Assembly: GCA_958402445.1 (NCBI GenBank)
Contig: CATXTO010000014.1
Coordinates: forward strand, 1-48,277
Direction: 5' to 3'
DNA length: 48,277 nucleotides
Source of the DNA: an uncultured Eubacteriales bacterium
GTDB taxonomy: Bacteria; Bacillota; Clostridia; Oscillospirales; Oscillospiraceae
This document shows, in pieces, positions 32,665 through 41,914 of this stretch. The notes below the pieces were generated by a model. That model saw only the letters and a list, made by a program, of their open reading frames with translations. It did no database searches and had not been told where the DNA came from. A program made the translations under genes and the position numbers. Numbering within the stretch: position 1 is the first letter of the stretch; the number at the start of each line of letters is the position of its first letter.

Positions 32665-33453
32665 TTAACCCTTAACGGCGGCCTGCCGGTCCTGCCGGAT
32701 CAGCAGCTTCAGCGCCTCCACCCCCACCCGCACGGCGGAGGAGGTATCCTCGCTCATGGTCTGATCCAGGCCGGCTGCCTCCCGCTCCTGGTTCCAGATC
32801 ACATGGAAGCAGGAACCGCATCGGACGCCCAGAGCGGCCGCCACCACAAACAGGGCGGCGGACTCCATCTCGCTGGCCTTGACACCCAGGCGCTTCCAGG
32901 CCTCCCATTTCTGCTGCAGCTCATAGGAAACGGGCATTCTGGCCGGGCTGTGCTGGCCGTAAAAAGAGTCCTTACACTGGACCACGCCCACATGGGTCCG
33001 CTTACCCATGGTCAGCGCCGCCTCTCGCAGGGCACAGGTCACATCCAAATCCGCCACCGCAGGAAACTCCAATGGTGCGTACTCCCGGGAAGTATGCTCG
33101 AAACGAATGGCACCGGAGGCAATCACAATATCTCCAGACTGCACCTGCAAATCCATACCGCCACAGGTCCCAACCCGCAAAAAGGTATCCGCGCCAATGT
33201 TATGCAACTCTTCCATGGCGATGGCGGCGGAGGGACCGCCGATTCCGGTGGAACACACCGAGACCTTTTCGCCCAAGAGCGACCCGGTGTAAATATTATA
33301 CTCTCGGTTCATGCCCACATGGACAGGGCTATCAAATAGCGCGGCAATGGACTGGCACCGGCCCGGGTCTCCGGGTAAAATACAATAGCGGCCCACATCC
33401 CCCTGTTTGCAGTGAATGTGAAACTGCCTTCCGGTATCCTGCATATCAGTCAC
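32665..33453 (-). CDS. udp: Uridine phosphorylase
   Basis: A cytoplasmic nucleoside phosphorylase of about 262 residues (PNP/UDP family) converting uridine and phosphate to uracil and ribose-1-phosphate. Diagnostic segments are ILPGDPGRC near the N-terminus, CSTGIGGPSAAIAMEELHNI (phosphate and ribose site), FLRVGTCGGM, APLEFPAVADL (shared with E. coli Udp), and SEMESAALFVVAAALG with the ribose-binding glutamate. The length fits the family. The start is uncertain between GTG 33453 and ATG 33444, since AAAGGA is badly spaced for both. It is monocistronic with its own promoter and terminator. A purine substrate is less likely given the APLEFPAVAD match. Confidence 0.9.
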   Translation of the reverse strand: MTDMQDTGRQFHIHCKQGDVGRYCILPGDPGRCQSIAALFDSPVHVGMNREYNIYTGSLLGEKVSVCSTGIGGPSAAIAMEELHNIGADTFLRVGTCGGMDLQVQSGDIVIASGAIRFEHTSREYAPLEFPAVADLDVTCALREAALTMGKRTHVGVVQCKDSFYGQHSPARMPVSYELQQKWEAWKRLGVKASEMESAALFVVAAALGVRCGSCFHVIWNQEREAAGLDQTMSEDTSSAVRVGVEALKLLIRQDRQAAVKG

Positions 33454-33478
33454 CTGTCCTTTCGAATCAGCTAGTTCT

Positions 33479-33507
33479 ATAATAGCACATCTCTAAATCG
33501 CTGGCAA
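33479..33507 (-). promoter_or_regulatory. Promoter of udp
   Basis: On the minus strand, TTGCCA (33507-33502), a 17-bp spacer ending TGC and TATTAT (33484-33479), 26 bp before the start. Confidence 0.7.
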
Positions 33508-33550
33508 CTGCAAATTCAGAGGCGGTAATTTCCCATTCATCTTTATTGTA

Positions 33551-33580
33551 TTGACAAAATTATTGAAGCTTTTATATAAT
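33551..33580 (+). promoter_or_regulatory. Consensus promoter of a small two-gene unit
   Basis: Perfect TTGACA (33551-33556) and perfect TATAAT (33575-33580), 18 bp apart, in an AT-rich stretch unlike the flanks. Confidence 0.85.
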
Positions 33581-33656
33581 GTAGTAGATCGCACATACAA
33601 CAATAGTTTAATTTAAAGAGGGAGCTCCATTGGGAAGTATTTTAAAAGGAATAAAA

Positions 33657-33815
33657 ATGAAAAAAAAATTAGAATTTCGTGTTGAGTTCTATGCAAAACC
33701 TGTTCCTTGGACGCAAACTAAGCTGTTTCTTGGAGACGCTGTGGAATCAAGAACAGGGACCTCTTACATCACAACCAGATATTTGCCCTATAGTATTGAT
33801 CGGAAAGTTGGGTAG
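33657..33815 (+). CDS. Small basic hypothetical protein
   Basis: A 52-residue protein of no recognised family. It is basic at the start (MKKKLEFRVEFYAKPVPWTQ), has mixed aromatic content, and shows no membrane helix or cysteine motif. The ATG at 33657 has AAAAGGA 6 bases upstream; an in-frame TTG at 33630 with GAGGG would add nine residues. Base composition is clearly more AT-rich than in neighbouring genes, which may mean transfer or a relic. It sits 77 bp after a consensus promoter and 12 bp before a second small gene with an excellent ribosome binding site. Expression is likely; whether this frame is a protein or just leader is unsure. Confidence 0.4.
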   Translation: MKKKLEFRVEFYAKPVPWTQTKLFLGDAVESRTGTSYITTRYLPYSIDRKVG

Positions 33816-33827
33816 GAGGATTCTACC

Positions 33828-34046
33828 ATGAAAAAGCTGAAAAATATTCTGTTCCTTATCGCGTTGATTCTATCCGTCGGTCTGTTTGCAGTGGGAATCG
33901 CCCTACTTTGGCCCCAGAACAATGGTCCCTGGATCGACACCGAGGCAATCAAATTGCTTGGCATCCTGCTTACCATATTTTCTGGTATCTACCTGGGCAT
34001 TTTTCTCTGGTTTTTCTGCAAGCATCATTGGCATGAAATCCCCTAA
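33828..34046 (+). CDS. Small two-helix membrane protein, unknown
   Basis: A 72-residue protein with two hydrophobic helices at about residues 7-28 and 42-64, separated by a short polar loop (WPQNNGPWIDTEAIK). It has a positively charged N-terminus (MKKLKN) and a His-rich tail (CKHHWHEIP). I recognise no family. AGGAGG lies 8 bases before the ATG. It follows the 52-residue frame and shares its promoter. The shape would fit a small membrane regulator, immunity protein or toxin, but nothing in the sequence decides between these. Confidence 0.65.
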   Translation: MKKLKNILFLIALILSVGLFAVGIALLWPQNNGPWIDTEAIKLLGILLTIFSGIYLGIFLWFFCKHHWHEIP

Positions 34047-34154
34047 TGAAATACAGCAAATCCATGGCGTGCGGCGGCGACACTTAGGTGGAGCCGCCGC
34101 ACAGTCTGTCAATTGCCCTCCCCTACCTCTTTCCCGTAAGATTTCCCAGGTCTG

Positions 34155-34253
34155 CATAGGCAGGGACAGCCTGGGGTCGCCAGCGGGCGTGCGATGTATG
34201 CCCCACAGGGTGTGGTGTGATTGGATGTAGGGGCAACCTGGGGTCGCCCCTAC
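34155..34253. repeat. Dispersed palindromic repeat at the 3' end of polC
   Basis: The clear copy is 34227-34253: GTAGGGGCAACC, a 3-base loop, then GGTCGCCCCTAC, 12-base arms with one mismatch. It lies 35 bp beyond the polC stop. A degenerate copy (34155-34206) precedes it. No ordinary terminator for the long operon is seen, so this hairpin may do that work. Confidence 0.8.
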
Positions 34254-34288
34254 TAAAGATTCCTCACGTAATTGTAAAGCCTTTCTCG

Positions 34289-37200
34289 CTAAAACAGGCA
34301 CACCTGGCTGGTATCCGGCAGATCGCCAAAGGCGCCGGCGGCCTTCAAACTCTCGATGTGTGTCTTGGAGACCTTGGGACAAGCCAGGGCAAATTCCTCG
34401 ATGGAGACAAACTGCTTGCCCTTTCTGCCCTCCACAATGTCCCAGGCCGCAGTCTCTCCCAGTCCGGAGACTGCCACAAAGGGCGGCAGAAGCTTCCCGT
34501 CCTGAAGCAGAAATTTTGTGGCGTGGGACTGGTACAGGTCCATGGGCGCAAAAGAGAAGCCCCGCAGGTAGAACTCGTAGCACACCTCCAGGGTGGTCAG
34601 CAAATCCTCGTCCTTATCCGTGGCGTTTTCGTTTTGCTCAATGGCTTGGATGCTGGCCCGGACCTGCTCCATGCCCCGGGTCATCATGGCCGCGTCAAAG
34701 CCCCCCTTCTGGCTCCGCCGGTAAAAATAGGCGGCGTAAAAGGCCAGGGGATGGTGGACCTTAAACCAGGCGATTCGGAAGGCCATCATAACATAGGCCA
34801 CGGCGTGGGCCTTGGGAAACAGATACTTAATTTTCTTACAGGAATCAATGTACCACTCCGGCACCCCGGCGGCCTTCATCTCCTCCTCGGCGCCCTCCGG
34901 CAGGCCCCGGCCCTTCCGCACGGATTCCATGATTTTGAAGGACCGCTTCTCCGGCATCCCGCAGGAAATCAGATAGAGCATGATGTCGTCCCGGCAGCCG
35001 ATGGCCTGGTCAACCGTGGCGGTTCTGGACAGGATCAGGTCCTTGGCGTTGCCCAGCCACACGTCGGTGCCGTGGGAGAAGCCGGACAGCCGCAGTAGCG
35101 TGTCGAACTTCTTGGGCATGGTGTCCAGGAGCATACCCCGGGTAAATCGCGTGTTGAATTCCGGGATGGCCACCGCGCCGGTGGGGCCCAAAATGGGGTC
35201 GTTTTCATAGCCCAGGACTCGGGAGGAGGTGAATATGGACATGGTATCCGGGTCATCCAGAGGGATCTTCTGCGCGTCCTCCCCGGTCATGTCTTCCATC
35301 ATCCGAATCATGGTTGGGTCGTCATGGCCCAGCATGTCCAGCTTCAGAAGATTTTCTTCCATGGAGTGGTATTCAAAGTGCGTGGTAATGGTATCCGCCG
35401 AAGGGTCGTCCGCCGGGTGCTGGACAGGACAGAAGTCCCAAATCTCATTTTCCTGGGGAATGACCACCAGCCCCCCGGGATGCTGGCCCGTAGTGCGCCG
35501 GACCCCTACGCAGCCAGCCGCCAACCGGTTTTCCTCCGCCCGGGGGACCGCTTGGTTCCGCTCCGCCAGATACTTTTTCGCATAGCCGAAGGCCGTTTTC
35601 TCCGCCACGGTGCCGATGGTCCCCGCACGGAATACATGAGACTTTCCGAACATCTCCACGCAGTAGGCATGAGCCTTGGCCTGATATTCCCCGGAGAAGT
35701 TCAGGTCGATGTCCGGCACCTTGTCGCCACCGAAGCCCAAAAAGGTCTCAAAGGGAATATTAAACCCGTCCTTTTCCAAGGCGGCGCCGCACTTTGGACA
35801 GACCGCGTCCGGCAAATCCGCGCCGCAGCCGCAGCCCGCCGGCACGTCGAAGGTGGTGTATTTACAGGCGGGGTTGGGACAGCGGTAGTGAGGTGGGAAG
35901 GAATTGACCTCCGTGATGCCCGCAAGATACGCTACGATGGAGGAGCCCACAGAGCCCCGGGAGCCCACCAGGTAGCCGTGCTCCAGAGAGTTCTGCACCA
36001 GCTTTTGGGCAGACATATAAATCACGTCGTAATGACAGGAGATGATGTCGCCCAGCTCCGTCTCCACCCGCTTGGTGATCAGCTCCGGCGGATGCGCCCC
36101 ATAGAGCCGGTGAAGCTTGTCATAAACCAGCCGTTTTAAGTCCTCCACGGAATTCTCAATGGAGGGTGCAAAGAGATTATGCGGCACGGGCCGCATGGTC
36201 TCGCACATATCGGCAATCAGATTGGTGTTGGTCACCACCACCTCATAGGCCTTCTGGGGCCCCAGATAGGAGAATTCCTCCAACATTTCGTCGGTGGTTC
36301 GGAAATACAGGGGATTGGGCCGGTCACAGTCCTCAAACCCCTTGGTAGCCAACAGAATATGGCGGTAAATCTCATCCTCCGGGTTCAGAAAATGCACGTC
36401 GCCTGTGGCGACCACAGGCTTCCCCAGCGCCTGCCCCAGCCGGACTATGGTCCGGTTAAACTCCCGCAGCTCTTCCTCGCTCTCCGCAATGCCCTTTTCC
36501 AACATGAACCGGTTGTTGGCCAGAGGCTGAATTTCCAGGAAATCATAGAACGAGGCGATGCGCCGCAACTCCTCCTCGCTTTTATGGGCCGTGACGGCCT
36601 GGAACAGCTCGCCGGCCTCGCAGGCGGAGCCCACAATCAGCCCCTCCCGGTACCGCAGCAGCTCCGACTTGGGAATGCGAGGGTTGCGCTTAAAATATTC
36701 CAGATTGCTCAGGGAGATCAGGTGATAGAGATTCCGCAGGCCCATCTGATTCTTGGCAAACAGGATGATATGTCGGGCGTGGCGGTCCCCGATCTTGTTT
36801 TTTGCCCGCAGGGCCGGCATAGCGGGGTTGATGTCCCGCAGGCGTTGAATGCCCATTTCCTCCAACTTCGCAAAAAAACGCACCAAAATCAGGCCGCAGG
36901 CCAATGCATCGTCTGCGGCCCGGTGGTGTTGAAACTCCGGCAGGCTCAACGCGTTGGAGACAATATCCAGCTTAAATCTGTTTAGATGGGGCATTAGGTT
37001 TTGGGCTAATATCAGCGTATCCACATAGGTAGGCGAAAAGAGAATCCCCATGCGGCGGCAGGCGGCGCTTATAAACCCCACGTCGAAATCCGCATTATGG
37101 GCCACCAGAGGCAGATCCCCCGCAAACCGCAGAAAATCCGGCAGAACCTCCTCGATTTTTGGCGCGCCGCGGAGCATCTCGTCCGTAATGCCCGTCAAAT

Positions 37201-38614
37201 CCATGATTTTCTGGCTCAGAGGCCGACCCGGGTCCACAAAGGTCTGGAACCGGGCCACCTCCCTGCCCGCCTGAATGCGGACCGCGCCAATTTCAATAAT
37301 GGCGTCGTGCTGGGAAAACAAGCCCGTGGTCTCCAGGTCAAAGGCAACAAACGGCCGGTCAAATAGCATATCTCCCGGGCCGTGCACCACAATCCGATCA
37401 TCCACATCGTTGACAAAATATCCCTCGCAGCCATAAAGGATTTTTATATTTTGTTCCGTGCCGGCGATCTTGGCCTTGGACGCCGCCTTCATGGCCTCGG
37501 GAAAGGACTGGGCGCAGCCATGGTCCGTGATGGCGATGGCCTGATGCCCCCAGGCCGCCGCCTGCCTCACGGCGGCGGCGGTGTCCGTCAAGGCGTCCAT
37601 ATTGGACATGGTGGTATGTAGATGCAGCTCCACCCGCTTGTCCGGCGCTTGATCTTGGCGTTTGGGAGCGGAACCGGGAGCGATTGCCACCGGGTCCAGC
37701 ACCAGCTCGTTGTCAAAGCGGTTGATGATGGGTTTGGCCAGCACCCGGACCCAGGGGCCCGGACCGGGAATCGCCTCCAGAATAGCTCTGGCCCTTTCCG
37801 CGTCCCGCTCCCGGAAATACCGGTTGACCCGGATGGAGCTGGTGTAATCTGTCAGGTCGAAATTCACCACAACGGCGTTGTTCTTCTTCAGCTCCCGGTG
37901 ATCCACGGCAAAGACCTTCCCCTCCACGCAGACCACGCCCATATCCAGCCGCACGTCCCGCATGGGAATCGGCGCCTGGGAAAAGGGCTTGCCGAACAGA
38001 ACATCGCCGGCGGCGGATTTTGCAGCGGGGGAGGGCCGGTCCTTTTTCACAGGCTCCACACTGGGCGGAGGCGTCGGAAGCTGCTCCATCAGCGTCTGGC
38101 GCATCTGTTCCATTTCATCAAACAGGGCCTGTCCCATCAGGTCCCGGCCCGCCAATATCTCCAGGGACACCGCCCGGCCGAACCGCTCCTGCAAATACCT
38201 CTGGACCTGAGGCGCACAGTCCTCCAGGGTCTTTTTTCCATTGGCGCGGAGAGATATTTGCAGCGTATCCCCCTCCCAGCTCCACTTGCAGCCTGCCAGG
38301 CAGGCGCGGGCCCGGGAGTCCTGGGCGACAAACAGCTCCAGCAGCTCCTCTGACTCCACCTTTTCCAGCTCCTCCGCTGGAAAGCGGGGCAGCAGGGACA
38401 TCCGGCGCACATCATATAGGCCGCACAGATCCCGGGCGACTGCATCCAACAAGCGCGCTGGAATGTAAGCGTTCGCCTCCAGTTCCAGCATAATCGTCCG
38501 GGCCGCGGGATCAATTTCCGCACGGCGGATCGCCGCCTGCGCCAGGAGCGAATCCAGCGGCGCCGGCGGCGTGTATTGGGAAAACATATTCAAAAAAAGG
38601 ATTGTTTTACTCAT
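34289..38614 (-). CDS. polC: DNA polymerase III alpha subunit, Gram-positive type PolC
   Basis: A 1441-residue replicative polymerase. The N-terminal domain and an OB fold (GKVFAVDHRELKKNNAVVVN, about 230-310) precede the PHP domain (HLHTTMSNMDALTD near 330). The inserted DEDD proofreading exonuclease (FDLETTGLFSQHDAIIEIGA from about 420, HNADFD near 505) is the mark of PolC rather than DnaE. The polymerase palm contains PDIDLNFSGEYQ near 966 with catalytic aspartates. A four-cysteine zinc site (CPNPACKY, CGCG, CPKCG) lies near 915-950, and helix-hairpin-helix elements are at the C-terminus. GAGGAG precedes the ATG. It is the last gene of the pyrH operon, 34 bp after ispG. Confidence 0.98.
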   Translation of the reverse strand: MSKTILFLNMFSQYTPPAPLDSLLAQAAIRRAEIDPAARTIMLELEANAYIPARLLDAVARDLCGLYDVRRMSLLPRFPAEELEKVESEELLELFVAQDSRARACLAGCKWSWEGDTLQISLRANGKKTLEDCAPQVQRYLQERFGRAVSLEILAGRDLMGQALFDEMEQMRQTLMEQLPTPPPSVEPVKKDRPSPAAKSAAGDVLFGKPFSQAPIPMRDVRLDMGVVCVEGKVFAVDHRELKKNNAVVVNFDLTDYTSSIRVNRYFRERDAERARAILEAIPGPGPWVRVLAKPIINRFDNELVLDPVAIAPGSAPKRQDQAPDKRVELHLHTTMSNMDALTDTAAAVRQAAAWGHQAIAITDHGCAQSFPEAMKAASKAKIAGTEQNIKILYGCEGYFVNDVDDRIVVHGPGDMLFDRPFVAFDLETTGLFSQHDAIIEIGAVRIQAGREVARFQTFVDPGRPLSQKIMDLTGITDEMLRGAPKIEEVLPDFLRFAGDLPLVAHNADFDVGFISAACRRMGILFSPTYVDTLILAQNLMPHLNRFKLDIVSNALSLPEFQHHRAADDALACGLILVRFFAKLEEMGIQRLRDINPAMPALRAKNKIGDRHARHIILFAKNQMGLRNLYHLISLSNLEYFKRNPRIPKSELLRYREGLIVGSACEAGELFQAVTAHKSEEELRRIASFYDFLEIQPLANNRFMLEKGIAESEEELREFNRTIVRLGQALGKPVVATGDVHFLNPEDEIYRHILLATKGFEDCDRPNPLYFRTTDEMLEEFSYLGPQKAYEVVVTNTNLIADMCETMRPVPHNLFAPSIENSVEDLKRLVYDKLHRLYGAHPPELITKRVETELGDIISCHYDVIYMSAQKLVQNSLEHGYLVGSRGSVGSSIVAYLAGITEVNSFPPHYRCPNPACKYTTFDVPAGCGCGADLPDAVCPKCGAALEKDGFNIPFETFLGFGGDKVPDIDLNFSGEYQAKAHAYCVEMFGKSHVFRAGTIGTVAEKTAFGYAKKYLAERNQAVPRAEENRLAAGCVGVRRTTGQHPGGLVVIPQENEIWDFCPVQHPADDPSADTITTHFEYHSMEENLLKLDMLGHDDPTMIRMMEDMTGEDAQKIPLDDPDTMSIFTSSRVLGYENDPILGPTGAVAIPEFNTRFTRGMLLDTMPKKFDTLLRLSGFSHGTDVWLGNAKDLILSRTATVDQAIGCRDDIMLYLISCGMPEKRSFKIMESVRKGRGLPEGAEEEMKAAGVPEWYIDSCKKIKYLFPKAHAVAYVMMAFRIAWFKVHHPLAFYAAYFYRRSQKGGFDAAMMTRGMEQVRASIQAIEQNENATDKDEDLLTTLEVCYEFYLRGFSFAPMDLYQSHATKFLLQDGKLLPPFVAVSGLGETAAWDIVEGRKGKQFVSIEEFALACPKVSKTHIESLKAAGAFGDLPDTSQVCLF

Positions 38615-38648
38615 GATGCTCCTCGAAGCTTATGTACTTAGCGCAATC

Positions 38649-39686
38649 TCACAGCTGCCCTACGTACTGAAGCAGGGCAGGCAGCAACTCGTCATAGGGT
38701 AGCCTTTGCTTTTGTTCGCCGCGGACAAAGAGAACGCCGCAGCCGTCGCCGCCTGCAATACCCACGTCCGCCTCCCGGGCCTCCCCGGGGCCGTTGACCA
38801 CGCAGCCCATGACGGCAACGGTAATGGGCTTTTCACAGTTTTGCAGCGCCCGCTCCACCTGATCCACCAATCCGATGAGGTCGATGCTGGTCCTGCCGCA
38901 GGTAGGGCAGGAGATGATATTCACACCATTTGTCTGAACCCCAGCCGCCTGCAGAATCTGCTTGGCAGCATATACCTCCTCCACCGGGTCTGCGGTAAGA
39001 GACACCCGGATGGTATCCCCGATCCCATCCAGCAGCAACGCGCCAACGCCCATAGCGGATTTGACGATCCCCATGGCGCGGGGGCCCGTCTCTGTGACGC
39101 CGATGTGCAGGGGATAGTCGCACCGGCTGCGGAACAGGCGGCATGCCGCCACCATGGTCGGCACGTGGGAGGATTTGATGGAGACACAGGTATCATAAAA
39201 TCCCCACCGCTCCAGCAGCTCCAGATGGCGAAAAGCGCTCTCCACCAAGGCCTCCGCCGTAGGGCGGCCATATCGCTCCAGCAGGTCCTTTTCCAGACTG
39301 CCGCCGTTGACGCCAATACGGATGGGAATCTTCCGGTCCCTGCAAACCTCTGCCACAGCCCGCACTCGGTCCGCCCCGCCGATGTTACCAGGGTTGATGC
39401 GGATTTTGGCCGCTCCCCCCTCCGCGGCGGCAATGGCCAGGCGGTAGTCAAAATGGATATCCGCCACCAGGGGCAGCGGCGATGACGCCGCAATCTCCAG
39501 GAAGCACTGCGCGGCCGCCTGATCCGGCACCGCCAGGCGCGCAATCTGGCAGCCTGCGCCCTGCAGGCGCTGCAGCTGCTCCAGGCAGCCCGGCACGTCG
39601 GTGGTCCTGGTGTTGAGCATGGACTGAATGGAAACCGGCGCACCGCCGCCGATGGGCACCTCGCCCACTAAAATCTGTTTTGTCAT
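38649..39686 (-). CDS. ispG: 4-hydroxy-3-methylbut-2-enyl diphosphate synthase (flavodoxin)
   Basis: A 345-residue 4Fe-4S enzyme of the MEP isoprenoid pathway, converting ME-cPP to HMBPP. The TIM barrel starts VPIGGGAPVSIQSMLNTRTT, followed by LVADIHFDYRLAIAA and KIRINPGNIG. The cluster-binding C-terminal part has CPTCGR and MGCVVNGPGEA, providing the C-X2-C and third cysteine, and the EADVGIAGGDG end. The start is ATG 39686 with GGTGAGG 6 bases upstream; GTG 39698 in the same frame lies in that site. It sits between rseP and polC, the slot where Bacillus has proS, so two MEP genes (dxr, ispG) share this operon. Confidence 0.96.
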   Translation of the reverse strand: MTKQILVGEVPIGGGAPVSIQSMLNTRTTDVPGCLEQLQRLQGAGCQIARLAVPDQAAAQCFLEIAASSPLPLVADIHFDYRLAIAAAEGGAAKIRINPGNIGGADRVRAVAEVCRDRKIPIRIGVNGGSLEKDLLERYGRPTAEALVESAFRHLELLERWGFYDTCVSIKSSHVPTMVAACRLFRSRCDYPLHIGVTETGPRAMGIVKSAMGVGALLLDGIGDTIRVSLTADPVEEVYAAKQILQAAGVQTNGVNIISCPTCGRTSIDLIGLVDQVERALQNCEKPITVAVMGCVVNGPGEAREADVGIAGGDGCGVLFVRGEQKQRLPYDELLPALLQYVGQL

Positions 39687-39694
39687 GCCGAACC

Positions 39695-40762
39695 TCACCG
39701 GATGATTTTAAATACGTCCTGGAACGCCACAAAAGCCATAAATGCAAGGAGCACCACCATGCCAACCGCGTGGACGTAGCCCTCAATTTTGGGATTGACC
39801 TTTTTCTTGGTCACCGCCTCAATGCCAGTGGTGACCAGAAGGCAGAATACACGCCCGCCGTCCAACGCCGGAATAGGCAGAAGATTCATGACGGCCAGGT
39901 TCACTGCGATGAAGGCTGCTAAATACAGCACGTTGGTCACGCCGGCGCTGACGCTGCCGGACTGATTTCCCGTGTCGGCAATGACCTTTACAATCCCAAT
40001 GGGGCCGGAAAGGTCCTGAATGCCCGCTTTCCCCGTAAAGAGCATTTGAAAGCTCAGGCGTACGGAGCGGACAAAATCCACGGAAGTGTTCCAGGAATAG
40101 GCAAGCGTGTTGCCCAAGGTACGGCTCGCCTGCTGCAGACGCATGCCGTATCGCAGCTCCTGACCGGTTTCCGTGGGAAATGCCTGCTTTTCCATGGAGA
40201 AGTCATCCAGCGTCACCTTTTCTCCGTCCCGGATGACCACCACATCATGGGTCGTCCCACCGAACAGGTTCAGCAGCATACTGATATTTTCAGCGGTATA
40301 GACCCGCTCGCCGTCAATTTTGTAAATCCGGTCTCCTACTTGAAGACCTTCCGCGCCCTCGATGGTGTTGCCTGCGTCAAAGCCGCTGATCACAGGCTGA
40401 GCGATGACGCTGCCGCTGGCAAAGCTGAAAATACAAACCAGAATTAGAAGACCCGCCAGAAAGTTCATGGCGGAACCCGCGACCAGAATAAGCAGCCGTT
40501 TCCACCACTTGGCCCGGGTGAAAGCTCTAGGGTCCCCGCTGTCCTCATCCTCCCCCTCCATAGCGCAGTAGCCTCCGATGGGGATGCAGCGGATGGCGTA
40601 CAGGGTCTCCCCCTTCTGCTTTTTCCAGATAGCAGGGCCCATGCAGATAGAAAATTCGTTCACCTTCACCCCAAAAGCCTTGGCGGTGATAAAGTGGCCG
40701 AATTCATGAATGGTAATCAAAAAACCAAAAATCAGAATCGCAAAAACGATATACAAATTCAT
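39695..40762 (-). CDS. rseP: Site-2 intramembrane zinc metalloprotease RseP
   Basis: A 355-residue polytopic protease for regulated intramembrane proteolysis of anti-sigma factors and signal-peptide remnants (RasP in Bacillus). The zinc motif HEFGH is in the first helix (about residues 19-23). A PDZ domain (EGAEGLQVGDRIYKIDGERV) lies near 135-155. The third zinc ligand is in NLLPIPALDGGRV near 300. Four hydrophobic segments are visible. Its ATG shares one base with the dxr stop (TGATG). The membrane-bound putative anti-sigma factor elsewhere in this window is a conceivable substrate, but nothing here shows it. Confidence 0.96.
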   Translation of the reverse strand: MNLYIVFAILIFGFLITIHEFGHFITAKAFGVKVNEFSICMGPAIWKKQKGETLYAIRCIPIGGYCAMEGEDEDSGDPRAFTRAKWWKRLLILVAGSAMNFLAGLLILVCIFSFASGSVIAQPVISGFDAGNTIEGAEGLQVGDRIYKIDGERVYTAENISMLLNLFGGTTHDVVVIRDGEKVTLDDFSMEKQAFPTETGQELRYGMRLQQASRTLGNTLAYSWNTSVDFVRSVRLSFQMLFTGKAGIQDLSGPIGIVKVIADTGNQSGSVSAGVTNVLYLAAFIAVNLAVMNLLPIPALDGGRVFCLLVTTGIEAVTKKKVNPKIEGYVHAVGMVVLLAFMAFVAFQDVFKIIR

Positions 40763-41913
40763 CAGCCTCGCATTTTGGAATAGACCGCTTCCCGGGCCAG
40801 CCGGTCAGCGGCGAGAATTTGCTCCAGGGAAGGGGCGGCTACAAAAGGCACGGCCTCCAACGCCTTCTCCACCAGAGCCGGAATATCATAAAACCCAATT
40901 TGATCCAACAGGTACAGCCCCACCGCCACCTCATTGGCGCCGCTGAGCACCGCGCCGGCGGTCCCTCCGGCCCGGGCCGCCTCCATGGCCAAATCCAGGC
41001 AGGGGAAGGCCTCAAGGTCCGGCTGTTCAAAGCTCAGGGGGCCGCAATGCAGCAGATCCAGGACCGGCGCCGGACTGGGGGCCCGGTCCGGCCAGGTCAG
41101 GGCTAATTGAATGGGAATGCGCATATCCGGCACGCCCAGTTGGGCCAGCACGGCCCCGTCCACGAACTCCACCAGTGAATGCACTATGCTCTGCCGGTGG
41201 ACGACAATCTGCACCTGATCCGGAGGCAGGTGGTATAGATGCATGGCCTCGATGAGCTCCAGGCCCTTGTTCATCAGCGTGGCGCAGTCTATGGTGATCT
41301 TTGCGCCCATGCTCCAATTTGGGTGATGCAGAGCGTCGGCGCGGGTGACATAGGTGAGCTCCCGCCGGCTTCTGCCGAAAAAGGGCCCGCCGGAGCAGGT
41401 CAAAAGCAGCCTGCGCACCTGGCTCCGGTCCCGGCAGCCCGTCAGACACTGAAAAATGGCCGAGTGCTCCGAGTCCACGGGAATCACTTCCGCCCCATAG
41501 CGCTCCGCCGCGTCCATGACCAGCTTGCCGGCGCAAACCAGCGTCTCCTTGTTGGCAAGGCCGATGCGTTTTCCCGCTTGAATGGCCGCCAACGTGGGTT
41601 CCAGACCCACCATCCCCACCACAGCCGTGACCACCGTATCTGCATCCGGCAGCGTCGCAGCAGCCCGCAGCCCGGCCTTTCCAAACAGCACCTTCGTGGG
41701 CAAATCCAAAATTTTGGCCTGAAGCGCCTGGGCCAGCTCCTGTGTGGCCATGACCGCCAGCTTAGGCCGGAACTGCCGGCACTGGGCCTCCATCCGGTCC
41801 ACATTGGTGCCTGCCGTGAGGGCCAAAACAGGGATTCCAAGATGCCGGGCCACGTCCAGGGTCTGGCGGCCAATGGAGCCTGTGGAACCCAAAACCGCGA
41901 GTTTCCGCTCCAT
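40762..41913 (-). CDS. dxr: 1-deoxy-D-xylulose 5-phosphate reductoisomerase
   Basis: A 383-residue NADPH enzyme, the committed step of the MEP pathway (DXP to MEP). The N-terminal NADPH motif is LGSTGSIGRQTLDV. The ANKETLV-type segment (LANKETLVCAGKLV), VIPVDSEHSAIFQCL and TCSGGPFFGRSR mark the substrate and metal site, and MGAKITIDCATLMNKGLE follows. The start ATG 41913 is 1 base after the cdsA stop, so translation is coupled; no strong separate binding site is seen. It is followed directly by rseP. Confidence 0.97.
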   Translation of the reverse strand: MERKLAVLGSTGSIGRQTLDVARHLGIPVLALTAGTNVDRMEAQCRQFRPKLAVMATQELAQALQAKILDLPTKVLFGKAGLRAAATLPDADTVVTAVVGMVGLEPTLAAIQAGKRIGLANKETLVCAGKLVMDAAERYGAEVIPVDSEHSAIFQCLTGCRDRSQVRRLLLTCSGGPFFGRSRRELTYVTRADALHHPNWSMGAKITIDCATLMNKGLELIEAMHLYHLPPDQVQIVVHRQSIVHSLVEFVDGAVLAQLGVPDMRIPIQLALTWPDRAPSPAPVLDLLHCGPLSFEQPDLEAFPCLDLAMEAARAGGTAGAVLSGANEVAVGLYLLDQIGFYDIPALVEKALEAVPFVAAPSLEQILAADRLAREAVYSKMRG

Positions 41914-41914
41914 A

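Noticed and set aside
33630..33659. TTG 33630 as the start of the 52-residue frame
   Set aside because: It is possible, but ATG 33657 has a better-spaced AAAAGGA; kept as an alternative only.
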